11,537 bases of DNA from Xanthobacteraceae bacterium (GCA_019746355.1 JAIESC010000279.1:1-11537), one strand, 5' to 3'. Counted from the stretch's first letter, positions 1 through 9,004 are shown. A program made the numbers and translations. The notes: a model not told the origin generated them from the letters alone.

Positions 1-1
1 A

Positions 2-74
2 CGCCGGATGATTCGAGGTTGAACATCTCGGAGACTACGCCACCCTCATTTCCAACCAACCCCGCGACGGCACC
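2..74 (+). repeat. Left copy of the 73-bp terminal inverted repeat
   Basis: Positions 2-74 match the reverse complement of 11465-11537 at 71 of 73 bases. The mismatches are at 22 (A here, T in the other copy) and 25 (T here, C in the other copy). Similarity stops sharply after GGCACC at 74. The copy has the same reading frame that opens the Ldi-like gene at the other end, but here it soon meets a stop. No transposase or recombinase lies in the window. Because the repeat reaches the window edge, its true outer limit is unknown. Confidence 0.95.
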
Positions 75-138
75 TGGCGCTTTTCAGTCGCCCGCTGATC
101 TCAAACTGATCTATAGTGTCATGAATGGGCCTATATGA
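19..138 (+). other. Short open frame repeating the N-terminus of the Ldi-like protein
   Basis: From TTG at 19 the frame reads LNISETTPPSFPTNPATAP, nearly the first 19 residues of the minus-strand Ldi-like ORF. It then diverges and ends at TGA 136-138, after 39 codons. The stop overlaps the most upstream possible coxC start (ATG 135) as ATGA. The two base differences between the repeat copies change residues 2 and 3, so there is no sign of protein-level constraint. I read it as the translated image of the DNA repeat, either a broken 5' end of an Ldi-like gene or a non-coding leader, and less likely as a leader peptide. The frame is also open to the window edge. Confidence 0.3.
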
Positions 139-142
139 GGCC
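95..142 (+). promoter_or_regulatory. Candidate coxC promoter and operator region
   Basis: Between the left repeat and coxC there is a direct repeat CTGATCT at 95-101 and 106-112 (11-bp period, one helical turn). A TATAGT at 112-117 resembles a -10 box. An interrupted palindrome GGCCT-ATATG-AGGCC lies at 128-142. No convincing -35 box is present at the right distance from TATAGT. The palindrome spans ATG 135, which fits a non-coding role for this stretch and a coxC start at 177. This is pattern reading only. Confidence 0.3.
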
Positions 143-176
143 GTCGCCATCCACGCTGATGCAGGAAAACGCAGCG

Positions 177-1412
177 ATGCTGGTGACTTATGAGCCATGG
201 CTGGTGCTGCTCTCGATCGTGATGGCGATCCAGGGAGCCTATGTCGGCTTGAGTCTTGCCATCCAGATCGGGGAGGCGGCAGGGCTGCGGCGGCGGACAC
301 TGCTGGCCGCCGCGGCTTTTTCGCTCGCGGTCGCCATCTGGACCATGCACTTCGTCGGCATGCTTGCAGCGCGGCTGCCGTTTCCGGTCGACTACCTGGT
401 GTTTCCGACGCTGCTTTCGTTCCTCGTCTGCGTGATCGTGGTCGGTATCGCGGTTTATGCCACGAGTTCCGGGCCGTTGACGCTGATCCGGCTCACGCTG
501 TCGGCCTGCCTGATGGGCGTTGGGATCTTCTCAATGCACTACATCGGCATGACGGCGCTGCACGCCAGCGCCCACATGATCCATAATTCCGCATATGTGG
601 CCGCGAGCATGGCGGTCGCCATCGCCGCCTCGGGATTGGCGCTGTGGCTTGCTGCCGGCCGCGGCGGCCGTCCGCCGCTGGTGATGTCCGCCGTCGCGTT
701 CGGCATCGCCGTGTCGGGCATGCACTATACGGCCATGCTGGGCATGACACTTTATCCGCACGGTGCTGCCGGTTCGAGCGCGCCGGCGCTCTCGACCGAC
801 CTGCTGGCGATCGTCGTGGCGGTCGTGGCTTTCTGCGTCTCCGGCATTTTCCTGCTGTTCCTGGTGCCTGACCGCGCGTCCGGTGACGCTCGGCTGCTCC
901 CATCGGCCGCCCTGCCGGCAGTCGAGGCCGGGCCCGCCACAGAGCCGCCAAGCGTCGCCGCCGAGCTTGGACGAGGCAGCTATGCACCCCTTGGCGGGGC
1001 GGGCGGGCCGCCGGCCAAGCTCGCCCGCCGCCTGCCGGTGGAACGCGAAGGTGCGACCGAGTTCATTGCGGTCGCCAACATCGTCGCCGTGCACGCCAAT
1101 GCGCACTACACCTACATCTTCAACGGCAGCACCAAGCTGTTTTGTCCGCTCGCCATTGGCGAGATCGAGGCGCGGCTCGACAAAGACCGCTTCGTCCGCG
1201 TCCATCGCAGCCATATCGTCAACATCGATCGGGTGATCGGCCTCCGCCGTTCCGGCGACAGCGAGATGGTCGAGCTTGCCGCCGAAGGCAACTATGCCGT
1301 TCCGGTGAGCCGCAGCCGCGTCGGCTGGGTGAAATCACGGGTGCGCACGAAGTCCGGAGCCGAAGCATCGCCGGCGCTGCAGCATCTTGCGGCGCAACAA
1401 GGGGCCCGGTAA
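177..1412 (+). CDS. coxC: CoxC-like membrane sensor/regulator: MHYT domain plus LytTR DNA-binding domain
   Basis: Predicted membrane-bound transcriptional regulator of the cox cluster. Seven hydrophobic helices fill roughly residues 8-230. They carry three MHYT-type motifs: MHFVGM (57-62), MHYIGM (120-125) and MHYTAM (182-187). The family is thought to bind a metal and sense a diatomic gas, but this is not proven. After an Ala/Pro-rich linker, residues about 293-390 form a LytTR domain with the typical FVRVHRSHIVNI core. In O. carboxidovorans CoxC has this architecture, similar length (about 400 aa against 411 here) and the same place before coxM. I chose ATG 177 because AGGA at 163-166 is correctly spaced and the first helix starts just after it. 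ATG 135 would add 14 residues, has no ribosome site and lies in a palindrome. An array of direct repeats follows at 1453-1538 and is a plausible target. Confidence 0.9.
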   Translation: MLVTYEPWLVLLSIVMAIQGAYVGLSLAIQIGEAAGLRRRTLLAAAAFSLAVAIWTMHFVGMLAARLPFPVDYLVFPTLLSFLVCVIVVGIAVYATSSGPLTLIRLTLSACLMGVGIFSMHYIGMTALHASAHMIHNSAYVAASMAVAIAASGLALWLAAGRGGRPPLVMSAVAFGIAVSGMHYTAMLGMTLYPHGAAGSSAPALSTDLLAIVVAVVAFCVSGIFLLFLVPDRASGDARLLPSAALPAVEAGPATEPPSVAAELGRGSYAPLGGAGGPPAKLARRLPVEREGATEFIAVANIVAVHANAHYTYIFNGSTKLFCPLAIGEIEARLDKDRFVRVHRSHIVNIDRVIGLRRSGDSEMVELAAEGNYAVPVSRSRVGWVKSRVRTKSGAEASPALQHLAAQQGAR

Positions 1413-1452
1413 GTCGCGGATTTCCGGCCGATAGGTGAGCAAGGCTGCCGCA

Positions 1453-1538
1453 GTTCGTGCGGCCGGCCTGCCGTTCGTGCAAGCCCATAGCGGTTTGGTG
1501 CTTTTTTTCTCGTTTGGTGCAGCAGAGCTTGTTGCTGC
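1453..1538 (+). promoter_or_regulatory. Five phased GTT...TGC direct repeats, candidate LytTR operator for coxMSL
   Basis: Repeats begin at 1453 (GTTCGTGC), 1473 (GTTCGTGC), 1493 (GTTTGGTGC), 1512 (GTTTGGTGC) and 1531 (GTTGCTGC), with periods of 20, 20, 19 and 19 bp. An inverted related box, GCTCCAAAC, lies at 1556-1564. LytTR regulators typically bind direct repeats of about 9 bp spaced near two helical turns, and a LytTR protein is encoded just upstream. The first box is also the loop of a 6-bp hairpin (GCCGCA 1447-1452 with TGCGGC 1458-1463). A run of seven T lies at 1502-1508. I see no clear -35/-10 pair, so the coxM promoter is not placed. The array is seen directly. Its role is inferred. 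Confidence 0.55.
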
Positions 1539-1580
1539 GTCGCAACCTTCGACACGCTCCAAACGAACCTCAACGATGAC

Positions 1581-1621
1581 GGCGCCTCTTGGGGAGCCAG
1601 CCCTGTGACTGGCACGGCGCC
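1581..1621 (+). promoter_or_regulatory. Nested inverted repeats in the coxM leader
   Basis: Inner arms GCCAG (1596-1600) and CTGGC (1609-1613) enclose 8 nt. Outer arms GGCGCC (1581-1586 and 1616-1621) flank them. The structure ends two bases before the coxM ribosome site GGAGG (1624-1628). It could form an RNA hairpin next to the translation start or serve as a DNA operator. The asymmetric internal loop makes the outer stem uncertain. Confidence 0.3.
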
Positions 1622-1636
1622 CGGGAGGAGCGGCCC

Positions 1637-2503
1637 ATGATTCCAGGAGCTTTTGCCTATCATCGTCCCGCGTCGGTCAGGGAGGCCACCGGCCTGCTCG
1701 CGGAGCTCGGCGAGGACGCGCGTGCGCTGGCCGGCGGCCACAGCCTCATCCCCATGATGAAGCTCAGGCTCGCGACCCCGGCCCATCTCATCGATCTCGG
1801 CGGCGTCGCCGAGCTCAAGGGCGTTCGTGCCGAAGAATCCGATCTCGTGATCGGTGCCATGACGACCCAGCACGAGCTGACCGGCTCCGAGGTGCTCACT
1901 GCAAAGCTGCCGATCCTGCGGGAGACGTCGCTGCTGATCGCCGATCCGCAGGTGCGCTACCTCGGCACGCTGGGCGGCAACGTTGCGAACGGCGATCCCG
2001 GCAACGACATGCCGGCGGTGATGATGTGCCTCGGCGCCACCTATCAGCTCGCCGGCAAGGGCGGCGAACGGCGCGTCGCGGCGCGCGACTTCTACCAAGG
2101 CGCCTATTTCACGTCGTTGGAGCCGGGCGAGATCCTGACTGCGATCCGCATTCCGGTGCCGTCCGCGGGGCATGGCTGGGCCTACGAAAAGCTCAAGCGC
2201 AAGGTCGGTGACTACGCAACCGCTGCCGCCGCCGTGGTGCTGACCTTGAGCGGCGGCAAGGTGGCGACCTGCTCGATCGGCCTGACCAATGTGGCGGAAA
2301 CGCCGCTCTGGGCCGAGGAGGCCGGCAAGATCCTGACCGGCTCCGCACTCGACGATGCCACGGTGAAGCGGGCGGTCGCCGCCGCGGAAGCGATCACCGC
2401 GCCGGCCACCGACAGCCGCGGCCCCGCCCGTTACCGCACCAAAATGGCGGGCGTGATGCTCGCCCGCGCGCTCGCTCGCGCCCAAGCGCGCGTCCGCGCT
2501 TGA
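1637..2503 (+). CDS. coxM: Carbon monoxide dehydrogenase medium subunit (FAD-binding)
   Basis: Flavoprotein subunit of aerobic CO dehydrogenase. It takes electrons from the CoxS iron-sulfur clusters to FAD and on to the respiratory chain. FAD-binding motifs AGGHS (residues 32-36) and TLGGN (111-115) sit at the positions known in O. carboxidovorans CoxM, and the length (288 aa) is also the same. A typical xanthine-dehydrogenase-type FAD N-terminal domain is followed by a CO-dehydrogenase flavoprotein C-terminal domain. I chose ATG 1637 because GGAGG at 1624-1628 is 8 nt upstream. A TTG at 1589 would add 16 residues with no family match. The stop is 13 nt before coxS, so the genes form an operon. 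The last residues are Ala/Arg-rich, as is usual for the family. Confidence 0.96.
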   Translation: MIPGAFAYHRPASVREATGLLAELGEDARALAGGHSLIPMMKLRLATPAHLIDLGGVAELKGVRAEESDLVIGAMTTQHELTGSEVLTAKLPILRETSLLIADPQVRYLGTLGGNVANGDPGNDMPAVMMCLGATYQLAGKGGERRVAARDFYQGAYFTSLEPGEILTAIRIPVPSAGHGWAYEKLKRKVGDYATAAAAVVLTLSGGKVATCSIGLTNVAETPLWAEEAGKILTGSALDDATVKRAVAAAEAITAPATDSRGPARYRTKMAGVMLARALARAQARVRA

Positions 2504-2516
2504 CCAGGAGGAAACG

Positions 2517-3013
2517 ATGCCGAAATCGCAGATCGCCTTGACGGTGAACGGCAAGAAGGAGGAGGCGCTGGTCGAGCCGCGCACGTTGCTCATCCACTTC
2601 CTTCGCGAGCAATTGAACCTCACCGGCCCGCATATCGGCTGCGACACCAGCCACTGCGGCGCCTGCACCGTCGACCTTGACGGCAAGTCGGTGAAGTCCT
2701 GCACGGTGTTCGCGGTGCAGGCGGACGGCGGCGAAATCCGCACCATCGAAGGCATGGCCAATCCGGATGGCACGCTGCATGCCCTGCAGGAAGGCTTCCG
2801 CGAGATGCACGGCCTGCAGTGCGGTTTCTGCACGCCCGGCATGATCGTGCGCGCGTGGCGCCTGCTCCAGGAAAATCCGTCGCCGACCGAAGAGGAAATC
2901 CGCCTCGGCATTGCCGGCAACCTGTGTCGTTGCACCGGCTACCAGAACATCGTCAAGGCGATCCAATACGCCGCCGCCAGGCTCAACGGCGTGCAGTTCC
3001 AGGAGGCCGCAGA

Positions 3014-3017
<4 letters not shown>
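2517..3017 (+). CDS. coxS: Carbon monoxide dehydrogenase small subunit, two [2Fe-2S] clusters
   Basis: Iron-sulfur subunit that carries electrons from the Mo/Cu site in CoxL to FAD in CoxM. The N-terminal plant-ferredoxin-type domain has Cys42, Cys47, Cys50 and Cys62 for the distal cluster. The C-terminal helical domain has Cys102, Cys105, Cys137 and Cys139 (GFCTPG and NLCRCTGY motifs) for the cluster next to the molybdenum cofactor. All eight ligands are present, and both length (166 aa) and cysteine numbering agree with O. carboxidovorans CoxS. A strong ribosome site AGGAGG (2506-2511) precedes ATG 2517. The stop overlaps the coxL start as ATGA, indicating translational coupling of the two subunits. 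Confidence 0.97.
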
Positions 3018-5434
<2,417 letters not shown>

Positions 5435-5455
5435 CGAAGGAGAAGGTGGCGCCGG

Positions 5456-6337
5456 ATGGCCTTCGATCGTGAGCAGATCGCCCAGCGCCTCGCCGACGCC
5501 GGCTATATCGCCGACCGCGATATCGCGACGGCGCTATGGCTGATGGAATTGCTCAAGCGCCCGTTGCTGCTGGAAGGCGAAGCCGGCGTCGGCAAAACCG
5601 AGGTGGCCAAGTCGCTTGCGACGGTCCATGGCGCCGAGCTGATCCGGCTGCAATGCTACGAAGGCCTCGACCAGAACGCCGCGCTCTACGAGTGGAACTA
5701 CCAGCGCCAGCTCCTTGCCATCAAAGCGCGCGAGGGCATTGGCGAGAACGCCGACGCCATCGAGGAGCATATCTTTTCCGAGAAATATCTTCTGGAACGG
5801 CCGCTGCTGGCCGCCATCCGCCGCGAAAGGCCGCCGGTGCTGCTGATCGACGAGGTCGACCGCGCCGACGAGGAGTTCGAGGCATTCCTGCTCGAGCTGT
5901 TGTCGGACTTCCAGGTCAGCATCCCCGAGCTCGGCACCATCAAGGCGATCGCGATTCCGCGCGTGGTGCTGACCTCGAACGGCACGCGGGAGCTGTCCGA
6001 CGCGCTTCGCCGTCGCTGCCTCTACCATTACATCGATTTTCCGGATGTCGACCGCGAGGCCAGGATCATCCTGGTCCGCGTGCCGGGCGTCGACACGGCG
6101 CTGGCCCTGCAAATCGCCCGCATGGTGGCCGCGATCCGGAAGGAAGATTTGCGCAAAGTGCCGGGCGTGGCCGAGACGCTCGACTGGGCCGCCACGCTCG
6201 CCGGACTGGAAATCCGCGACCTCCGGCAGGAGCCCGAGGCGGTCTACGAAGCGATGATGTGCCTTCTCAAGACGCATGAGGACAAGGCCCGGATCACCCG
6301 CGAGGTGACCGAGCGCCTGCTCGGCAAGGTGGCGTGA
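5456..6337 (+). CDS. coxD: AAA+ ATPase of MoxR type, CO dehydrogenase maturation
   Basis: ATP-driven chaperone. In O. carboxidovorans CoxD is needed to build the Cu-S-Mo centre of CoxL, probably by partly unfolding the apoprotein. Walker A is GEAGVGKT (41-48), Walker B ends in Asp132-Glu133 (LLIDEVDRAD), the sensor 1 region is TSNGTRELSDALRRR with Asn175, and Arg187 is a likely arginine finger. The length of 293 aa is normal for the family. ATG 5456 follows the coxL stop by 21 nt, with GGAG at 5440-5443 as a somewhat distant ribosome site. The stop overlaps the coxE start as TGATG. MoxR ATPases usually act with a VWA-domain partner, here CoxE. Confidence 0.95.
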   Translation: MAFDREQIAQRLADAGYIADRDIATALWLMELLKRPLLLEGEAGVGKTEVAKSLATVHGAELIRLQCYEGLDQNAALYEWNYQRQLLAIKAREGIGENADAIEEHIFSEKYLLERPLLAAIRRERPPVLLIDEVDRADEEFEAFLLELLSDFQVSIPELGTIKAIAIPRVVLTSNGTRELSDALRRRCLYHYIDFPDVDREARIILVRVPGVDTALALQIARMVAAIRKEDLRKVPGVAETLDWAATLAGLEIRDLRQEPEAVYEAMMCLLKTHEDKARITREVTERLLGKVA

Positions 6338-7647
6338 TGAAAGTGCCGCGCACACCGGCTTCTCCGCGCCACCCAGAGGTGGGAGCGGAGCGAGCCGCGA
6401 AGGGGGACGGCCCCGGCAGCAGCCTGAGCCGATCGTCCTCCGAGGCCCGTCTGCGGCGGGCAACTCAGGACGTCGGATCTGGTCGCGATGGGCCGGGACC
6501 TGCGGCGCGCCGGCGCCTCGCTGGCTTTACGCGCACGATGCGCGAAAACGGCTTCCGCATCGGCCTCGCTGAAACAGAGGACGCTGCGCGCGTGCTGGCT
6601 TCGCCGGCGGCGGAACGAGCATCGTCGCTGAAGCCCGCGCTGCGGTCGCTGTTCTGCGCGACCCATCCGGATTGGGAAAAATTCGACGAGATCTTCGATG
6701 CGTTCTGGCTGGGCTATGGCCACCGCCAGGTCACGGTGGTGACAGGCGCCTCGTCGCAACCCCGGGCGCCGGCACGGCATCTGCCTGCAGGCCCGCCAGC
6801 CGGCAGCACCGGCCAGCCGGATCATGTCGAGCGCGGTGATGACGGCGGGACGGCCGCCGCTGGCCGCGGCCGCCGCGAGGGCGCGTCGCGCCATGAGAGC
6901 CTCACCAGTGCCGACCTGCGTCATGTGGTCGATCCGGACGATGTGGCGCGGGTGCACGACCTCGCCGGCCGGCTCGCCCGCGCCATGCGCGCGCGCCTGG
7001 TGCGGCGCCAGCAGGCGCGCCGGAGCGGGCGGCGCCTCGATCTGCGCCGCACCATCCACCGCAGCGTGTCGCACGGCGGCACACCGGTCGACCTCGCGTT
7101 CCGACGCCGCAAGGACAAGCCGCTGCGGCTGGTGGTGCTGCTCGACGCGTCCGGCTCGATGAATCTCTACACGGCGTTCTTCGTACGCTTTTTGCATGGC
7201 GTCGTGGATGCCTTCCGCGAGGCCGAGGCATTCGTCTTCCACACCCGGCTTGCCCACGTGTCGGCATCGATGCGCGATCGCGACGTGACGCGCGCTGTCG
7301 AACGGCTGTCGCTGATGGCGCAAGGTATCGGCGGCGGCACGCGCATTGGCGAGAGTCTTGCCACGTTCAACCGCTGGCACGCCAAGCGCGTCATTCATTC
7401 GCGTACGGCGGTGATGATCGTCTCCGATGGCTACGACACCGGCGAGCCGGCGCTGCTCGCAACCGAGATGCGTCGTCTCCGCCGCCGCGCTCGCCGCATC
7501 ATTTGGCTCAATCCGCTGATCGGCTGGCGGGATTATTCGCCGGAAGCGCGCGGCATGAAGGCTGCGCTCCCATATGTCGACCTGTTCGCGCCGGCGCACA
7601 GCCTGGAAAGCCTCGCGGCGCTCGAGCCCTATCTTGCAAGGATCTGA
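6337..7647 (+). CDS. coxE: CoxE, VWA-domain protein for CO dehydrogenase maturation
   Basis: Partner of the CoxD ATPase in assembling the CoxL metal centre. The C-terminal VWA domain has a complete MIDAS: DASGS starting at Asp270, Thr335 (GGGTRIG) and Asp364 (SDGYD). The conserved helical N-terminal part begins near LAGFTRTMRENGF (about residue 61). A basic stretch about 215-250 leads into the VWA domain. The first 60 residues are unlike the family: about 12-46 are encoded by a palindromic repeat-like element (6370-6474). This explains a length of 436 aa, greater than usual (about 400). ATG 6337 overlaps the coxD stop (TGATG). GTG 6334 would add one residue. The last codons, AGG ATC TGA, belong to the first unit of the tandem repeat at 7638-7693. 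Confidence 0.93.
   Translation: MKVPRTPASPRHPEVGAERAAKGDGPGSSLSRSSSEARLRRATQDVGSGRDGPGPAARRRLAGFTRTMRENGFRIGLAETEDAARVLASPAAERASSLKPALRSLFCATHPDWEKFDEIFDAFWLGYGHRQVTVVTGASSQPRAPARHLPAGPPAGSTGQPDHVERGDDGGTAAAGRGRREGASRHESLTSADLRHVVDPDDVARVHDLAGRLARAMRARLVRRQQARRSGRRLDLRRTIHRSVSHGGTPVDLAFRRRKDKPLRLVVLLDASGSMNLYTAFFVRFLHGVVDAFREAEAFVFHTRLAHVSASMRDRDVTRAVERLSLMAQGIGGGTRIGESLATFNRWHAKRVIHSRTAVMIVSDGYDTGEPALLATEMRRLRRRARRIIWLNPLIGWRDYSPEARGMKAALPYVDLFAPAHSLESLAALEPYLARI
6370..6474 (+). repeat. Palindromic repeat-like insertion, in frame inside coxE
   Basis: The DNA is an imperfect long inverted repeat. The left arm starts CACCCAGAGGTGGGAGCGG and the right arm ends GGCAACTCAGGACG. Best agreement is near the outer ends (CC-GAG-TG) and near the centre (GCC-CG-AG...GAC against the complement of GTCCTCCGAGGC). 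It also holds a local hairpin CCACC-CAGA-GGTGG. Translated, it gives the HPEV...ERAAKGDGPG...SSEARLRRATQD pattern that I associate with interspersed repeats of rhizobial genomes. It replaces or extends the coxE N-terminus without breaking the frame. Element boundaries are approximate. Confidence 0.55.
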
Positions 7648-7693
7648 CGCCAAGGATCTGATGCCAAGGATCTGATGCCAAGGATCTGATGCC
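7638..7693 (+). repeat. Four tandem 14-bp units at the coxE-coxF junction
   Basis: Units lie at 7638-7651, 7652-7665, 7666-7679 and 7680-7693. The sequence is AAGGATCTGATGCC, with ACG instead of ATG in the first unit. The array begins in the last codons of coxE and ends on the base before the coxF ATG. Each unit supplies AAGGA, a ribosome-site sequence. The last one is spaced 9 nt from the coxF ATG. Units two and three each complete a mini-frame ATG-CCA-AGG-ATC-TGA, joined by TGATG overlaps. Confidence 0.95.
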
Positions 7694-8530
7694 ATGCATC
7701 GCTCGACCGACATCCTGGAAAACATCTCGGCCCGCAAAGACGCGGGCGAGCCGTTCGCGCTCGCCACGGTGGTGCGGACGGTGGCGGCGACGGCCGCCAA
7801 GGCCGGGGCGAAGGCGGTGATCCTGCCTGATGGCACCATCTCCGAAGGCTGGATCGGCGGCGGTTGTGCGCGAGCCGCGGTGCTGAAAGCCGCGAAGGAT
7901 GCGCTTGCCGACGGGCGTTCGCGGCTCGTCTCGGTGCAGCCGCCGGACGTTCTGGAACAGCAAGGCCACAAGGCCGGCGAGGAGCAGGCCGGCGTGCGGT
8001 TTGCCAAGAACATGTGCCCGAGCCAAGGCACGATGGACATTTTCGTCGAGCCGATTCTGCCGCGGCCGCAGATCGTCGTCTGCGGCTCGAGTCCGGTCGC
8101 GGTCGTGCTGGCCGACCTCGCGCGCCGGATCGGATTTGCCGTCACGGTCTGCGCGCCGGCCGCGGAACAGCCGGCATTCGGCGAAGTCGACAAGCGGATC
8201 GAAGGCTATGCTCTGCCGGTCGAGGAGGCGGGGGCGCGCTATGTCGTGGTCTCGACGCAAGGTCGCGGCGACGAGGCTGCGCTTCTCGCTGCGCTGGCGA
8301 TTGACGCCGACTACGTGGGCTTCGTCGGCAGCAAGAGAAAGGCGGATGCATTGCGAAAGACGTTGGCGCAGCGTGGGGTCGCGGTCGAGCGTCTCGACAA
8401 GTTCAAGGCGCCCGCCGGGCTCGATCTCGGGGCCATCAGCCCGGACGAAATCGCGATCTCGATTCTCGCGGAAATCGTGCGAGTGCGGCGTAGCAAGGCA
8501 TCTCGTGGGGATTCGATGGCGCGACTGTAG
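7694..8530 (+). CDS. coxF: CoxF, XdhC/CoxI-family molybdenum hydroxylase maturation factor
   Basis: XdhC-family protein. Members bind molybdenum cofactor and help load or sulfurate it in xanthine-dehydrogenase-type enzymes. CoxF of O. carboxidovorans is required for the functional Cu-S-Mo site. The N-terminal XdhC domain (about 1-75) has the GGGCAR motif at 55-60. The sequence MCPSQGTMDIFVEP (107-120) leads to a Rossmann-like C-terminal domain starting IVVCGSSPVA (127-136), with YVGFVGSKRK near 207-216 and DEIAISILAEIV near the end. The 278 aa length agrees with CoxF (about 280). ATG 7694 directly follows a 14-bp tandem array that supplies AAGGA. The last 11 codons run antisense into a cysH remnant, so the original C-terminus may have been altered. 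coxI is a paralogue, but the position after coxE supports coxF. Confidence 0.88.
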   Translation: MHRSTDILENISARKDAGEPFALATVVRTVAATAAKAGAKAVILPDGTISEGWIGGGCARAAVLKAAKDALADGRSRLVSVQPPDVLEQQGHKAGEEQAGVRFAKNMCPSQGTMDIFVEPILPRPQIVVCGSSPVAVVLADLARRIGFAVTVCAPAAEQPAFGEVDKRIEGYALPVEEAGARYVVVSTQGRGDEAALLAALAIDADYVGFVGSKRKADALRKTLAQRGVAVERLDKFKAPAGLDLGAISPDEIAISILAEIVRVRRSKASRGDSMARL

Positions 8531-8767
8531 GACGCGCAGCCGATCGAGGCGAAGCCCTTGCTGTACAGCTCATTGAGAGGCACGCCGTCGCGAAGGCAAG
8601 GTCTGCGTCGCCTCCAGTCCAATAGGGGATTGAGCTTCAGCGTGTGGTGCTCTGCGTCGTGCTGAAGCACGGAAGTGCGGTGCGCTGGATGGTTTGATCC
8701 GCCCGCAATCCGATGTCCAAGCGTCCGCGCCCGCCAACGCCCCCTTGAGCGGCTCGGCTCGCGCGCG
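8497..8767 (-). pseudogene. Frameshifted remnant of cysH (APS/PAPS reductase)
   Basis: Reading the minus strand from 8767, three frames in turn give consecutive pieces of a CysH protein: EPLKGALAGADAW (compare the family EPL.RALAG.DAWITGLR), then GLRADQTIQRTALPCF, then LKLNPLLDW (8640-8614) and GVPLNELYSKGFASIGCASYSRAIE. The changes of frame, a shortened segment after LDW, and replacement of the second cysteine of the CAPC motif by tyrosine (CASY) show it is not functional. The N-terminal half, with the substrate-binding region, and the C-terminal tail are missing. The remnant runs under the coxF stop codon, so the cox cluster was probably joined to this older DNA by a rearrangement. Identification rests on remembered family motifs. 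Confidence 0.7.
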
Positions 8768-8784
8768 AGTCCCGGTGCCGGGAC

Positions 8785-8825
8785 AAAAAGAAACCGGACC
8801 GAGAGGTCGTCGTCCGTCTCGGCCC
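8785..8825 (-). terminator. Terminator-like hairpin with T-run on the minus strand
   Basis: Read on the minus strand, GGGCCGAGA (8825-8817) can pair with TCTCGGTCC (8804-8796) across a 12-nt loop. This is a nine-pair stem with one G-U pair. GG and then TTTCTTTTTG follow. It lies between the RND remnant and the cysH remnant. It has the form of an intrinsic terminator for leftward transcription. There is no T-run on the plus side, so it would not end the cox transcript. Confidence 0.45.
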
Positions 8826-8856
8826 GATTCCACCAAGGAGCCGCAACCGGTGACGA

Positions 8857-8918
8857 AATCGGCTCCAAGAATCGGCTCCAAGAATCGGCAAGAATCGGCT
8901 CCAAGAATCGGCTCCAAG
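8857..8918 (+). repeat. 13-bp tandem repeat, five units (one shortened)
   Basis: AATCGGCTCCAAG occurs at 8857-8869, 8870-8882, 8893-8905 and 8906-8918. The middle unit 8883-8892 lacks three bases (AATCGGCAAG). The units share CCAAGAATC across each junction, one base different from CCAAGGATC in the array before coxF. The array lies in non-coding, decayed DNA. A 13-bp period cannot keep a reading frame. Confidence 0.95.
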
Positions 8919-9004
8919 AATTTCAAGCTGTGGCCTGTCGGTCTCCTTCAGACCGGGGCTCCGAGAGCCGAACGTCGAGCTGTTGGCGTGGCCGACTCTG
9001 TGGG

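Noticed and set aside
1..20. tRNA 3'-end-like sequence (CCTCGAATC on the minus strand) as an integration site in the repeat
   Set aside because: The T-loop consensus is not met and no tRNA body can be folded within the window.
1502..1508. Run of seven T after coxC as a terminator
   Set aside because: The nearest stable hairpin (1447-1463) ends about 38 nt before the T-run. The run lies between two operator-like boxes instead.
1292..2935. A long minus-strand open frame of 547 codons opposite coxM and coxS
   Set aside because: This is a GC-driven shadow of well-identified genes, with no family motifs.
2819..3013. A 65-residue N-terminal extension of CoxL in the same open frame
   Set aside because: It lies inside coxS. 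ATG 3014 has a perfect ribosome site and gives the family length.
6244..8193. A 649-codon minus-strand open frame opposite coxE and coxF
   Set aside because: It crosses two genes and the tandem array and contains repetitive, composition-driven sequence.
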